Positions 1 through 13,600 of a stretch of DNA of 64,000 bases are shown here, piece after piece; within the stretch, counting starts at the first letter, position 1; the number at the start of each line of letters is the position of its first letter. The notes under the pieces are model-generated. The model did not search any database. It saw only the letters and a list, made by a program, of their open reading frames with translations, and had not been told where the DNA came from. The position numbers and the translations under genes are program-made. Origin of the DNA: Fratercula arctica. Taxonomy: Eukaryota; Chordata; Aves; Charadriiformes; Alcidae. The DNA lies in the NCBI GenBank assembly GCA_947846985.1, contig CANTUZ010000002.1:137539889-137603888 (forward strand), given 5' to 3'.

Positions 1-591
1 TCAAAATATTTTGAGGCAATAAAAGAGGAAACTTTATAAAAACAGTTTCAGTTTGTTGATTCTGGTCTAAAGACATATTTCACCCGGTGCTGGGTATACC
101 TGAAGAACAATGTGTTTAACTTGTGTTTCGCCCTTTCTAAATAGAGATTTTTTATCAATATTCTGTATTTCCTCAGTGGTACAACTCATCTCCTGTGTTC
201 TTTTGCCTCAGGTTTTTATAGTGCATGTATCTAACAAATATAAAGTCAACCTTTCTAGTGGGAACCAGAATGGTGCTATTAAAACAGTAATTATTTGCTG
301 AATGCAGTCATAACCATTGAACATACAACAACCTAGAGGTGAACTGGCCTGTCAGCTACCAACGGCCACTCTAGATGCAGCAACTCTACAGCCTTGTAAG
401 ATCTTGGTATTGTGGATTTATGGAACAGATTCACAGAGAAGACATTTCAAATTATCAAGTTTAACTCTGTGTGAGAGGCTTTGTTTAATAAATAAGCAGT
501 CATATATTTTATTAGCATTATCCCTAATTGCTTAGTAGACTTGGAAAGAGAAAACCAGTGCAAGACATGGGTGTCCTGGATACCAGACTCT
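1..591. other. Upstream flank, no gene recognised
   Basis: AT-rich sequence with only short reading frames of about 60-70 codons. I see no splice-bounded coding exon, RNA gene or repeat here. In human the next gene on this side is RIPK2, but no RIPK2 exon is visible. Confidence 0.5.
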
Positions 592-972
592 CTACCATGA
601 GCAGAGGCCGAGAGAGCTGGGACCGTTCAGCCTGTGGCAGAGAAGGCTCAGGGGGATCTTACCCATGTGTATTATCCATAAATACCTGATGGGAGGGAAT
701 GAAGAAGACAAGAGCCAGGCTCTTCTCAGTGGTTGCCTGGAACAGGACGAGAGGCAACAGGCACAAACTGAAACAGAGGAAATTCCACTTGAACATAGGG
801 AAATGCGTTTTCACTGTGAGGGTGGTCGAACACCCGAGCAGGCTGCCCAGGGAGGTTGTGGAGTCTCCGTTCTTGGAGACAGTCAAAACCCAACCTGACA
901 GACATCTGGGCAACCAGCTCTAGGGTAGCCCCGCTTGAGCGGGGGATTGGACCGGGCGATCTCCAGAGGTCG
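592..972 (+). mobile_element. CR1 LINE 3' fragment upstream of OSGIN2
   Basis: The sequence follows the classic avian CR1 3' region in sense orientation: the 'gggaccgttcagcctg' block, the 'aatacctgatgggaggga' block, 'acaggacgagaggcaa', 'actgtgagggtggtcga', and the end block 'cttgagcgggggattgga'. It is 5'-truncated like most CR1 copies. It also stops at 'ctccagaggtc', before the usual last segment and octamer tail, and passes directly into GC-rich promoter DNA. Open frames of 74-84 codons inside it are remnants of the LINE, not genes. Confidence 0.9.
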
Positions 973-1558
973 TGCCGCCGGGCCAGGCCGGGCGAGGCCG
1001 CAGGTGCGCCGGGGCTAGCGGCGGGCAGGCGGCGCGGCCTCTGCGGGGAGGCCCCACCTCGGCGGGGCGGCGAGCGGCCCTCGCCGCTCTCTGGGGTGGT
1101 TGTGCCCGCGGGGCAGCAGGAGGCTCGGGTGGCCCGTACTGCCACCCGCCCGCGGGGGCCGCTGCTCCGCCTTCCCCGCTCATCCTTCCCCCGCGCCGCT
1201 GCCAGGCCGGGGCTCTCCTCCTGTCCCCGCCTTCCCCGGGGGGAGGCGGCGCATCCCGCGTTTTCCTGAGGGGAGCTGGCGCGGCGCTTCCCCCCGCCTC
1301 GGCGCACAGCGGGGTTGGGAGGAGGAAGCGGCGCCTTCCCCTCCTTTCATGTCCTCACCCCGCCCGTCCCTCCCTTCTTCCCGGTGCCGTGGCGGCGGCT
1401 CCTCCTCCCGCGTGTGACCCACTGCCGCATGTGAGCGGGGAGGAGGGACGGCTCCGGGGCCCCAGCGTAGCGGTAGCGGCGGCGGCGACAGGAGGAGCGG
1501 GAGCTGCGGCGCGGCGTGTCCCCCGTAGCCTCATCGCTGAGCCCCGCCGGCGCCCCCC

Positions 1559-1602
1559 ATGCCCGTGTGGTGCTGCCGCTGCTCCTTGGCCGGCCACTTC
1601 AG
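1559..1602 (+). CDS. OSGIN2: OSGIN2 coding exon 1
   Basis: Residues 1-14 plus two bases of Arg15, with three cysteines at 5, 6 and 8. The donor is AG|GTGAGG. Intron 1 is 3.0 kb. Confidence 0.9.
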
Positions 1603-4600
1603 GTGAGGCGGCGGGGGAGAGCGGCCGGTGGCGGCTGAGGGTCGGCAGGGGAGCAGGGTGAGGGGGTCGGGGGGGAGATGGCGGTGCTGGGGGAGATCGG
1701 CGGGTGGGGAGCGCGGCCGCCGCCCCGCTGCTGCGGTCTCGGCGGGGCTGCTGGGCCTGGCGGGCGGTCGCGGCGCTCCCCGGCCCGCTCCCCGCGGCGC
1801 CGGCGGTGAGGGGATGGAGGAGGCGGCCCGGGAAGGCGCGTTGTGACCTTGGGCAGCGCCGAGGCGCTCCCCGGGCCGGAGGGAACCGGCGGCGGCTGAT
1901 GCTCGGTTTGGCTGCGGCGGCGATCCCGGTCCTGAGGGGCAGCGCTCTCCGCCGCTCCTTAAAAATAACCCCAACAATCTGACGGTGTTATATTTGAGAG
2001 TCGATTTGAGACCAAATTTAAATTCCTTTTATGTAACGAGTTTTCTGTTAACCGCCCACTCCAGTCAGTTCGCTTAATTTTTTTTTTTTTTTTAATTGCT
2101 AAAAGTATGTGGGGAATTCTAGGATCTTTCCAAACTGCTACCTGAAAAAGGCGCTTCTTATTTTAATAACTTGCAGTAAATTAAGACAGTTATTATGGAA
2201 GGATTATTATTTAATTTTTTTTTCAAAGAGAGAAAAACGTTCATACGTATGCTGTGTTTCTTCTCTTGATGGATTTTTCACATCACTTAAGAATAACAGT
2301 AATTAAGTGAAAAACAAACAAACAAACAAAAAAACGAGCCAAAAAAAAATGAACATGCTTAGAATCTAGATGTTTGACAGAATGTGATTCTCAAGGTTGT
2401 TTGGTATGACCAGCGTAAGGTAACCTAAGCACCAGCTCTGGAACTGACTCATCTTGGTGCCCGCTTGCATCTCTGCAGGACTAGAGCCGTAGCTGTTTTT
2501 TACCAAATCCCCACCCCTGCAAAGCTGTCTGCCGTGAGGTTTTTACCAAGATAAAAACTTCTGGTACTTGGTGGCTTTCGGTATTGCTCAGAGGTTAGGA
2601 AGATGGTGGCCCCTAACTTAAGATCTTACTGAGTTCTGGTATGATGTTCTTGCAAAGGAAGAACGCGCTCCTGACAGCGGTCCTTCATCTGCTTCATATG
2701 CAAAATAGCTGAGAAACTACGTGTTGTATGCGGATGTTTCTATGCCAAATTGGATGCTGCTGCGCTAAACCTGTTGGGTAGTTTGTGATACGCTATCTAA
2801 GCTGCACAGAAGCAACATTTTTATTGTTAAAGATTCTTTTGTAGCCTACAGTGCTGTGCATATATCCCATACAAGAGGTTTTGAAATGTTTCCTTTGTTT
2901 TTTATCTAACATCTAGCACAGCAGGTGCTAAAACATGCATGCTCCCTTTAAACCCATCTTTTGCGAAGCATAGGGTTGTATTGCCTTAGTTAACTTTGAG
3001 TAAAGGCTGGAAAATAATATGGTCTACCTGTGCCTATCTAAAAGCGGAGGTGAAAAAAGCAGTATAATAATTAGATGTCCTCTCTCTGCTTTCTACTCAT
3101 CTTCATCTAACTCATGGTGTTTGTATGCGACGCGTCTCCAAGATCAGGAAGAGCTAATGCGCAGCTGTAATCAAACAGTAAGCACAAAATTTGCAAACTT
3201 TTTTTGTTGTAGTACAGGGAACACAGATAGCAAGTACTTGCTTTGTGAAACAAATACAACCTTAGAATAGCACCCCACCCTCCTTTTTAACATGGAAATA
3301 ACCATCAGAGAGATGTATTACAGTATGTGCCAGGGCTGTTATTACTGTAGAACTCTATCTCTAGTTTATTTCAGGCTTGCCCGTTGAGGAAAGGCTTTTG
3401 AAATACGTAGCAGAACCGTCAGTGTTGTGGGAGTTGAGGTGGGGTGTAGCGTATGTGGCTTCTTGAAGGCCATGGGTATTGGATCAGTGTCTTACGCATT
3501 TGGTCCTGTGTAGAAAATAATTCCTGAAATACTAGAATAGCTTTAGGATATGCAGAATCCTGGGAAATAAATAAAGAGTACTTTTATTTGTTAAGTTGAT
3601 AATTAAAACTGTGTTTGTAAAGAAAAGAATGTTTAGATCAGTTGATTGGGGTATTTTGAATTAAAAAGTTGTTTCGTCTTTATTTTGAAGACTTAATAAA
3701 ATAACTGCCAATAACAGACTATTTTTAATTTGTCCCTGCCTTTCTAGCTAAACTGATAGCGTGTGCTTCTTCAATGACCTGGAAAGGCTTCAGAAAGGGC
3801 TCCTAAATAATTAAACAGCAAACAATATAAACCAAGTCTTTGTAGTTAAAAAGCACATCTAGCCAGTGAAGAGTTATGGGAGGAACCTAAGTAGATGTTA
3901 CAGAGAAAGAACTGAGAAATCCAGGAAAATGACTAGGGGTGAAAGCGGTCTGCTGCACAGTAGCTGACCTGACCACATGGCAATTCCTGTTATGAAAAGT
4001 TTTAACACTGGTAAAATGTGGCTACGGCATACAGGGATTACGCTCCTCTCCACCTTCACGCCACTGCCAGCTTTAACCAGCCTTACTTCTGCCAAAAGAG
4101 ACATTTGTTGAGGCAAAGTCCACTGTGCTCAGCAGGTAGGAAGGGATGCGAACGGCTGCTGCTGTACCTTCACTGCTCCTTCAGCCTTTGGATGGCCTTA
4201 ATGTTGTTAATTGGCTAGGCAGTGTCTATATCGCCTGTTTTGATAAGGATAATGAGGAATGAATTCTGCTGTGCGGGGGATCAAAACAATGCTTGTTGGT
4301 TATACTTTGGCTTTGTATAAACTGAAATTAGAAATCTGCATCTCTGCAGAGCCATCTGTGCCTTTTTGTTTTCCTTCTGTAGACTTCCTAGGAGAAGGTG
4401 GACTTCTTAAAAATCTTCTTTTAGAAAAGCTGTGCTGAAGAGTAAAATTTTATAGATTGGATGAAGTATATCTGTTTTAGTCTTGGTTTTGCCAATTCCA
4501 TAGCTCTTAAAGTAAAGCATCAAAAGCAACTTTATTTTTGAAGAGACTGTTCTGACAACTGTTCAACTGTTTCATTTTAGTCTTCTCCCATCTGTCCTTC

Positions 4601-7600
4601 TTAATTAGAAGTTACAGCGGCCCTGAAACTGAAGGACAGCTTTTGAATTCCTTCGTACAGTATTTTGGTGACAGCCTTGGGAGGAAGATTAAAAGAATGC
4701 CTTTAATAGAAGAAACTGTTCTGCCTGGGGACTCCCTCCTTACTCTGCCTGTAGTAATAATAGGTGAGTTTTTTCACTTTTTTAGTATTCTCTGTCACTG
4801 CCATTGCCTTTATAGACCTGCTGCATGAAGTCATTTATCGTTAAATAACTAAAGCTTAGCATCCTTACAGTGAAGATGTTTATTAGAGTAATACAGTTGT
4901 GATTAACAACAGTACCATAAAATTATGTTAAGGGGCTTGCTATTGGAGTATGTTTGAATTCAAATTGTGCTTCGCCAAAATGAGACATGTTATTTGGCAG
5001 CAGGTATGTGAGCCTTAACAGAAGAACTGTTTTGATTCTAGTGTTGATCACATAAGGTGTGATTAATGTGATGTGTCTGCTTCAGGTGGCATGGAGGCTG
5101 TTGATAGTGCACGAGTAGAAATTTGTGGGGTCAGATGGGACAGTGAAAAGCGTAATGTAAAATGTGTGCTGTGTGTCGATTGGGTGCTAACGTCTCTCAT
5201 TAATTGCCTTTTTCTCTCTTGCATCCATCACTAATGTCTGAATATTGTCGCATCTTTTCCAAAATGAATCCAAGTCACTTCAACCAGTTTAAAACAACAA
5301 ATTGTAGTCTTAGTTAAATAGTTACAGGCTTGTACTTGTAAAACCTTGCTGAATGACAGGATAGCAGAGGGAGCAGGCTCCTTAGGTACACAGCTTAATT
5401 GAGAGTGCCAGAATGATTTGGACTGGGGCAAGGTTTCTCAGCAACAGCTGGTTACCAGCTCCTTACTGCCATGACTTGATGAAGGGATAAAGAAAAGATC
5501 TGGAGTAAAGGAGGTTTTCAATAATCTAGTCCAAAGCTGTTGGGACTACAGCAAACCAACAGCTTTAACTGTACCTGCAAACAAGCAGAGATTCCAGAGA
5601 ATGATGTTTCAACATAATGTGCTCACAGTAAACCTCCACAACTTTGAGGGGCTGGTGTTTGTACAGTGCCTGTTCTCAAAGCTCTCTTCATGATAGCTTA
5701 AAATAGTGCTCGTGTAAGAGACTTACGTGGATGTGACAGACGTGAATCACTTGCTGAGTTCTGCATCATAGTTGAAGAGCAACAGTTTCCTGGCGTTTTG
5801 TCAACCTTAGTACAGGTTTGCCATATGGTTAGTGACTCAGTTTTCAGTTTAGTTTTGCAAATATGCATTATGCAAATACCTGTGCTCAATACTTATTTTG
5901 TCTAGAGTGCCTTTCTGTGTGCTGACACCAAACACAGCTGCCTTGACTATTTCTCCTTAAAAAACAAATACATCGCCCAAATGCTTTTTCACAGACGTAT
6001 TTGAGACACTTCACAAGCTGATCTTCTCCATTGGTAGCCTATGATCACTAATTCATTGGCTGTCTGAAGAGCCTTAAAAGGGATCTAAAGTGATTTAATT
6101 ATGTTGTAGAAGAATACAAAAACAGTTGTAACCTCCCGCTCTAATACGTACACACACGCACATACTCACTACTGGTTTAATCTTTTCCATGCGAGTCCTG
6201 TATAGCTGAAGTTAAATGTACTTTTAGCTTCCTAGTGCTGCCATTTTCTTGCACTATTTTGTTAGTCAGAATGCAAAAGATGGCACATGTGTAAGCAGTT
6301 AACTGAATGATGGAGCAGTAACTTACATTCCCCTTTTGTTAACTTCACCATCCCCTTTTTCAGTGTACAATGCCCAATTTAAGATTGGATTCTAAGCTTG
6401 TGCTGCATATTGTACTGCAGTACTACACAGAGTACTAAGCTACTGTGGTAATATTAAGTAACTTCTGTGCTATACCTGTCTTGAAGAAATTGGGGAGAAA
6501 TGTATGCATTCCATTTGAATGAGTTGGGATTGAAGAATTTCGTGCTGGAGCTCTAAGTCTAGAGGATGTTCTGTGCTAAACACTTTCATCTTCTGTCCTA
6601 GTTTTGATCGTTACTGTGCAAACACAGTGTTGTAATTTTTCATCCAAATAACAAGACTGTTACAATGTTTGAAGTTGATTATGTGCTTTAAATTTAGATA
6701 CATAATGTAAAGATGATTGTACTGTAGTTTACTGTTGGTCAGGAGAAGCTTCTACTGCTATTCAAACAAAATACTAACTGTTCCTTAAATGAAGAGGGCC
6801 ATGGGGTTTGGAGGTATATTGATTGTATATCTAGAGTTTGTATAATAGTAGTATCTCTCAGTTGTGATCAGAGCCATTATTGGAGGCATTGTGCGTAAAC
6901 AAAGAGCAATATCCTCAGGTATAAATTTCACATTTCAGAAAGTTTGTTGTTTTGGTTCCCCCCCCCCCCAGGGATTTTCTGAGAAATTCATAGCAAGTCT
7001 AATTGCAGACCTTGCAGATGAACCTTCATCTTATGTGTTCTTGAGAGCGTGTCCACAAGGGAATTTCTTTCCCTTGGACTCAGTCTGCTCAAAGAATAAG
7101 AACTGGGTTTTGGATAAGTTCTCTGGATAGTCACAGGGGAGTGGCTAGGGAGCTCAGTAATTCACCTTATCATAATTTGTCCTCAGTGGTTTCCTTGGCC
7201 CTTGCCAGCCTTTATTTTGGCAACTTTGTTATCCTTTTGGTTCTTTTTAGTCTTATCCAGTAGGAATAATCTTTAGTGTGGCATCCTTGGGTATGGCATA
7301 CATTTTTCTCTTTCCGTTGTGGACTAGCTTCCTTTATGCTCCAGTAGGAAAAAAAAAAAAGTCTAGCTATGCACTTGTAAAAACAAGCAAAATTCTTGAC
7401 TGTGCAAAAGATACAATTCTAAAAATAGTTAAAAATTTACTCAGTCATGGGAATGCTTGTGAACTATAGGTATGATTAGAGTGTTTTCACAATTTTGTAT
7501 GATTTTGTTATGGATGGTTTCAATGTATTGCTAAGGTTCTCTCACAGCCATCTCATGTGGCAAGAGGGAGACAGGAGGTGCTTGCATCCCTTTTAACCTT

Positions 7601-10600
7601 TTAAATTCCTGGACTGAAGTATACCCAGGTATCTCATGCTGATCTGTTTCTGGGAGAGTAGAACGCTGTGAGAGTGAGGAAGAGCATTTTCACTGAAGGA
7701 TCCTTTATGGTCTTTTTTGTAAACAGCAAAATAGGAATCGGAAGTGGTTTGGGAAATAATATAGGCAGAATCATCAATATTTAAACCTGTTATTACAGAC
7801 TTTTGATTTAGTTGTCCTGACGATCCCAATGGTGGAAATCCATGGCATTCCTAGGCAATCTTTTTCCAGTGCTTTATGGTCCTTGCACTACCCAGGCACT
7901 CTAATGCCTTTATTTTTTCCTCCATAGTCAGGTGCAAAAGCTAGATGGTTTGGTAGGAGCCATTGTGCAGTCTCACATATTTATTCAGGCTCTAGGCCTT
8001 TGGAGAAAACATGGTTATTGAAGATTTCATAAAACTTAGCAGTCTCAGCCTTTTAAGAACTCCCCTGTAGTGAGCCTACATGATTTTCTTGTAGCCTGTG
8101 CCTGTGACTGGTCTGTGCACGCAGCATTGTAATGAAGTAAGGGATATACCGCCACTGGGGACCAGAGTGAGTGCGCTCATCACCTGCAGCCTGGTGGAGG
8201 AGGAAAAGAGATCTGATCTACGAAGAGACTGGGAATGAACAGGGTCTCAGCAAACTGATGGGGGATTTAGGTGCTGCAAAACCAGAAAGGGGAGAAGAGA
8301 CAGGCATTAGAGAAGTGGGATTGTGAACAGGTGATGGAAATAGTGTGTGCAAAGGTGATGGGGAACAGGAAACGACTTGTTTCTCAAGGGTTGAGATCTT
8401 GAGATCAAGAGTTGAAATGGTAGGTAGTAAGAGCTAATGTCCTAATAATGAGTGCTGTATGAAAACATGAATAAAATAGTAACTTCAGCCCAGAATTTGA
8501 ATGGTGTGTGGTGTATACCATGTGTGCCCCTCTAGATAGAAAACAAAGACAAAATACTGAATAGTGCCTCATTAGGAGAACACTGAGCTTTTCATTCAGT
8601 TAATGAGGAAGAGGAACTATGGAAATAACAGTACATAGTCAGATGTTTAAATTCTGTATCATAACACATACTTTCTGACCTGAGCTTTCCCTAGCTTTCA
8701 ATATCTGACTTTGCAACATGAATGTTACTTCTGTATTTTGCATGTGGTAAATATGATCCCCTTCTTTATTTAATACTAGTCAAACAAAATAGAAATAATT
8801 ACCTTACGGTGGCATTTTGGTCCCATCCATTTCACACTTTTAATAACATTTTGAAAATAAGTTAGTCTATTAAAATGGCAATAATGCGCATATATGAATT
8901 ATAAAATGCTACAAAAAGGATATAGAAAGATGCTTGAATTGATGCTGTTGCTGAACGGTGAATGTGGTCTTATATGAGTTTCTTGTACTTTACCACTTAC
9001 CTGCTGTATTTGTCTTCACTCAGCTTTTACCTTGCTGTTGTGTTGTGTCTGTGACTCCTCACCTGATTTGCAGCCTTCAGCTTCCTGCTTGTCCCTCCCT
9101 TCCTTTTATTTTATGGGCAGACCTGAAGACCGTATGCTCTAGGTTGTCTTTCTGTTCTGTGTTTTACAGTACCCAGTGTAAGTGGGAACGCAAAGATGGC
9201 CATAACATTCAGATATCACTGTGATTGACAGGCAGACCAGATCTTATCCGTTGAACCATTTTCACACAAGAGTAGTGAATTTGACATACTAAATTATGAA
9301 ACTCCTTGATATGCATTTTGTTTGTGGTGTAAACAGTCATACATGCATTTCTTGTTATCTGAAAAAGATTTTGCTCATTTTTTTTGGAGGAAGTTCCTAT
9401 GGTAGGCTTTATTTTACTGTGAAGTTCATAAGCTGCTTTGAATTGGGACAGTATTGCATTATACTACTTTAGTATGATTTTATTGCTGCTTATTTAGTGA
9501 CTCAGGAACTTTAGATTATTGACATTTTTACTAAAGCAGTAACTTCTTTCTTTAATAGGAAATGGACCTTCAGGAATTTGTCTTTCTTACCTGCTGTCTG
9601 GATACAGGCCATATTTATCTCCTGAAGCTATACACCCAAACCCTATTCTACATACAAAATTAGAAGAAGCTCGACACCTGTCCATTGTTGATCAAGTAAG
9701 CTTTGGTTGCCATCTTGTCTAGCTCTTTTCCTACTGCAAGCTGGATTATGAAACAGTAGGCTTTCTTTAATGATCCTGTTTAAAATGCTTTTGCAACTTA
9801 CATACGTAGTGGCATAGACAAGGAAAGGCTTAATATTCTCACCCCACAAAGAATTAGAGATCACAGTAAAGCTCAGTAACTCTGTGGCCTCCAGTAACTA
9901 GCTTTATCTCTTGGCCTCTCTTTTTCCTACCTGTAAAACAGAGCGGTATATACCTTCTGCAGAGCCTTGTAACAAATTACTCGTAGGGCACTTCGGATGA
10001 AAAGCAATGGGTTTTGAGAACTGCTTATCCAAAAACATTCTGCGAATTGCATTGTGAAAAACCAGCCTACTTACCTAATTGTATTTCTGATGCATTAACA
10101 AGTTATTTTGTTATTTTGTTAATTTAAATAGAATCAGCTCATGACCATTAGATCCAATCCTGGGGCGTGTGGTGGTTTTGTGGTTCTTGAGGGCTTTTTG
10201 TTTCTGTTATTTTTTGGTTTTACAATCTGCCCTTTGTCGTGTTTTTACTACTTGCCAAAAGTGTCTAAAGCACCACTTGGTCAGCGAGTAGCTGATATGA
10301 GAGTTCCAGCTTTTGTGTCCTAGGGTGTTTGGGTACTATCATCAAAGAACAAATACTGCTAACATATTTCAATTTAAAATCTTCCTAAATAGTACAACTG
10401 TCATTAAGACTTCATTTTTACTAACATTAGGGATATGTATACTATATAAACATTTTTCTTTTCTGAACAGTATGCATCCTCCAGCGTTGCTTGCACTCAC
10501 AATTGCTCTTGTGCTGTATTTGTTATCCTCATATACATCCAATTTTTTCTGATTGATTAGTTAAATCTCCTCTGTAATTTTTTCCCCACTTGTCCATTTG

Positions 10601-13600
10601 TTTGCCATCTTATCTTTTTTTTTTTTCTGCTCACCTCACTATACTTCTGATGGATTACTTGCAATGCTATCACTGACTGATTGCCTGTGTGACTAATTTA
10701 TTTGAAATACAAACATGGATATGTCTTTGTAGTGGGGAAGTAGGGGTTGTTTGGCTTTGTGTTTTGTTTTGGGTTTTTTTGTTTGTTTGTTTGTTTCTTT
10801 TAGTGCTTTGGTGTTTGCATGTAATGTTGACCTTAAGTCTCAAGGTTTAGTTTTTTGGGCAGGAGAGTAAGCTGCTTAAGCTTTTTGCTACAGATGTTTC
10901 ATACACTTCATCCTCCCTCGACCCACTGGTATTTTCCCTATTTAGGAAGCTAAACTGTCCTGTCTTTGTGAGCAAAAATTGGCCTTATGGCTAATTCTTT
11001 CTTCAAATCTCTATTCTTTCTTCATATATTTGGCATTGTGTCGTGAATTTTTTAGAACACAGCGGGATAATAGATGCTGAAATGTGAACATTTTACAAAG
11101 TTCTAGAAATTTTTCTCAACATGAGCTGCTGTGTAAAATAAGCCTAATTTTAATCAATTTTTAAAAATAATACTTACAATACCTCCATTATGTCAAAATA
11201 TAATTAAGTTAGTGTTGGAACTACCTAGGAACTGTGAAAGGAGCTTTTTTCTACTTTAGAACTTAATGTTTTTATATTCCAATTTTGCTTTATCAAAATG
11301 GGGCTCCTAGAAATACTAGCAATTCTTTGTTAAAAGCAGTGTCCGCTATCTATAAATATAAATGTTACTAAGTTGCTCTGATTTCTGAGTATTTGTCCTT
11401 GTATTTCTTTTTCTGCAATTAATTTCAGATACTGACCTGGTATTACTGTATTATTAACATGTAATTTTTAAATGAGTGAAATTCAGAGTTACAGAAGAAC
11501 TGAATCATGGCAGTTATTTCTGAGAAGTGTTTTGATTGAATCTCTACATTTACTTACTTCTACTTAAAATGCAACTTGAACTAATTGTGTTTTCTGTTGA
11601 AATTGAACTTCTGTACATCAGAATAGCATGATGAACAGTAAAAGTTGCATGAACATATAGTTTTCTTTCATACTTTAGGATCTGGAGTACCTGTCTGAAG
11701 GCCTCGAAGGACGCTCTTCAAACCCAGTTGCAGTGCTGTTCGATACCTTACTTCATCCTGATGCTGACTTTGGGTATGATTACCCGCCGGTTTTGCACTG
11801 GAAGCTAGAACAACATCATTATATTCCCCATATAGTGCTTGGTAAAGGACCACCTGGTGGGGCTTGGCATGTGAGTAAAAATTTCATAATGTTATGACTT
11901 TGGGTTTTTCCTTACTATCTAAGGCTGTCTTAGATAGTAATGGCAATTGTTTCAACTGCTCAATTACCGAAGCCCAAATATGTTGGGGGGATGAGAAAGG
12001 AAGGAAACGGTTGTCCTTTGTTTAGGGATTTGTGACCATGACTGCTGTCTTACATGGTTTTTTTTATTAGTTTAAATTTAATGAATTGTAATGAAGAGTG
12101 TTTTCTATTACTTTTTTCTCATCTGCATTGTTTCCAGGCGCTTTTATACAAAATCTTTAATTTTAACATGTTCAGATACTGTTGGTTTCACTTTTTTTTT
12201 CTTCTTGTTCTGTATTTTTAAATAACTTGCTTTATGTTTCCCTTTCACATGTTGTCTTTTCACCTTCTGCTTTACTAGATCATGCAGTTGCCTATTAAAA
12301 TAGTATCTGACTGTAACACAAATATAGTTCATCAACACTTCATGTAATGTCCTGGTATTATGTTATGTTCTGGTATTTTATTGCTCTGAGTATCAGAAGA
12401 ACTTCACTGTGTTTTAAATAAATATATCCATTTGAAATGCATCTGGTCATGCATCTTGTTTGTTTTTTTTTTTTTTTTTTTCTCCACAGTCCATGGAAGG
12501 CTGTATGCTAACAATCAGTTTTGGAGACTGGATGGAATTGCCTGGCCTCACATTTAAGGAGTGGGCAGCTAGCAAACGCAGGTAAAGATACTGCATAATG
12601 TATTCGGGAAACCTAGTTGCTCTAGAAATCCAGATAACATTATTTTAAGAACTGGAAAACATTCAGACTTCATCATTCACAGGAGGGCTTCTTGTTTTGT
12701 TTATTAAATTGCCTGATGGCACTGGAAATTATTCTACTGTGTGTACTCTGATGGAAAAAAAAAAAAAGGAGAATGGTCAGCCAGAGTAATTGCTTTGAGT
12801 GCATCAAAAGCATACATACTAGCAGTGGTGTGTTTTAGTAGCGTTTCACAAAGCAGCACTGTTACTGTAAGCAGTTTCATTTATAGTTGAGGGAAGATTG
12901 AGGGAGGAATTTAAAATCTACGGAAGTATTGAAGTTCCTCTTTCAACACGGATGCAACTTAAGTTGCTGTGCACACTAGCTTTCTTGTAATCCAGGAAGC
13001 TGTATATTTCAGTATTTGCTTTTACAGGCAAAGCTGCAGCATCTGAAATGTTGCTGTCTATGAATTTTAAGAGCATAATTCACTATTTCCTAATGTTATT
13101 TTCTAGTAGTAAGTTTTAAAAAAATTAGAGAAGAAAAATTACCATTTTATAAATGTTCACTGGTTTTACTTCAGTTATACAATTAGTTCATGAAGATCTC
13201 TGTCAGCAGATGAACCTAGGAACACTATACATGAGCTTTTTCTAAAATTTTAATTTTCCCAACTTTGTTCTAGCAAAATTAAAGGAAGTTGGTCGTGTAC
13301 CTTGTATGGCAAAAGAAGTAGAATTACTTGGGCATATGTCTTTAAGGGCAGACTGTTACCCATTTCAGGACACTTACAGTGAAGAAACCATACCTTTGTT
13401 CTTTAATCGCATTCTTAGATAACCACAGTAATCTTGCCTCCTTATTAACTGAAATCCCGTAAGCTGCTTATTATCTGAAGCTAATTTGTTTATAGTGTAG
13501 TTTTCAACAATACTGAGAACAGAAATGCTGACCTGTGATACTACAATTAAACAAACATATTTAAAAGTATTGATGATATTGAAAACTTCTAGTCATGTAA

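Larger units (their letters stand above)
940..1960 (+). promoter_or_regulatory. CpG island promoter of OSGIN2
   Basis: About 1 kb of GC-rich, CpG-dense sequence surrounds the first coding exon (ATG at 1559), in sharp contrast to the AT-rich flanks. No TATA box is obvious, as is usual for a CpG-island promoter. The start of transcription cannot be fixed from sequence alone and should lie upstream of 1559. Several long reading frames across the island on both strands are a by-product of GC content. Confidence 0.75.

Noticed and set aside
726..1977. Long open frames of 137-229 codons on both strands over the OSGIN2 CpG island
   Set aside because: They overlap each other in several frames, are rich in Gly, Arg, Ala and Pro as expected for GC-rich DNA, and part of them lies in the CR1 fragment. 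No domain is recognisable.
6150..6175. Short CA-rich microsatellite-like stretch
   Set aside because: Only a few imperfect units, too short to call a tandem repeat.
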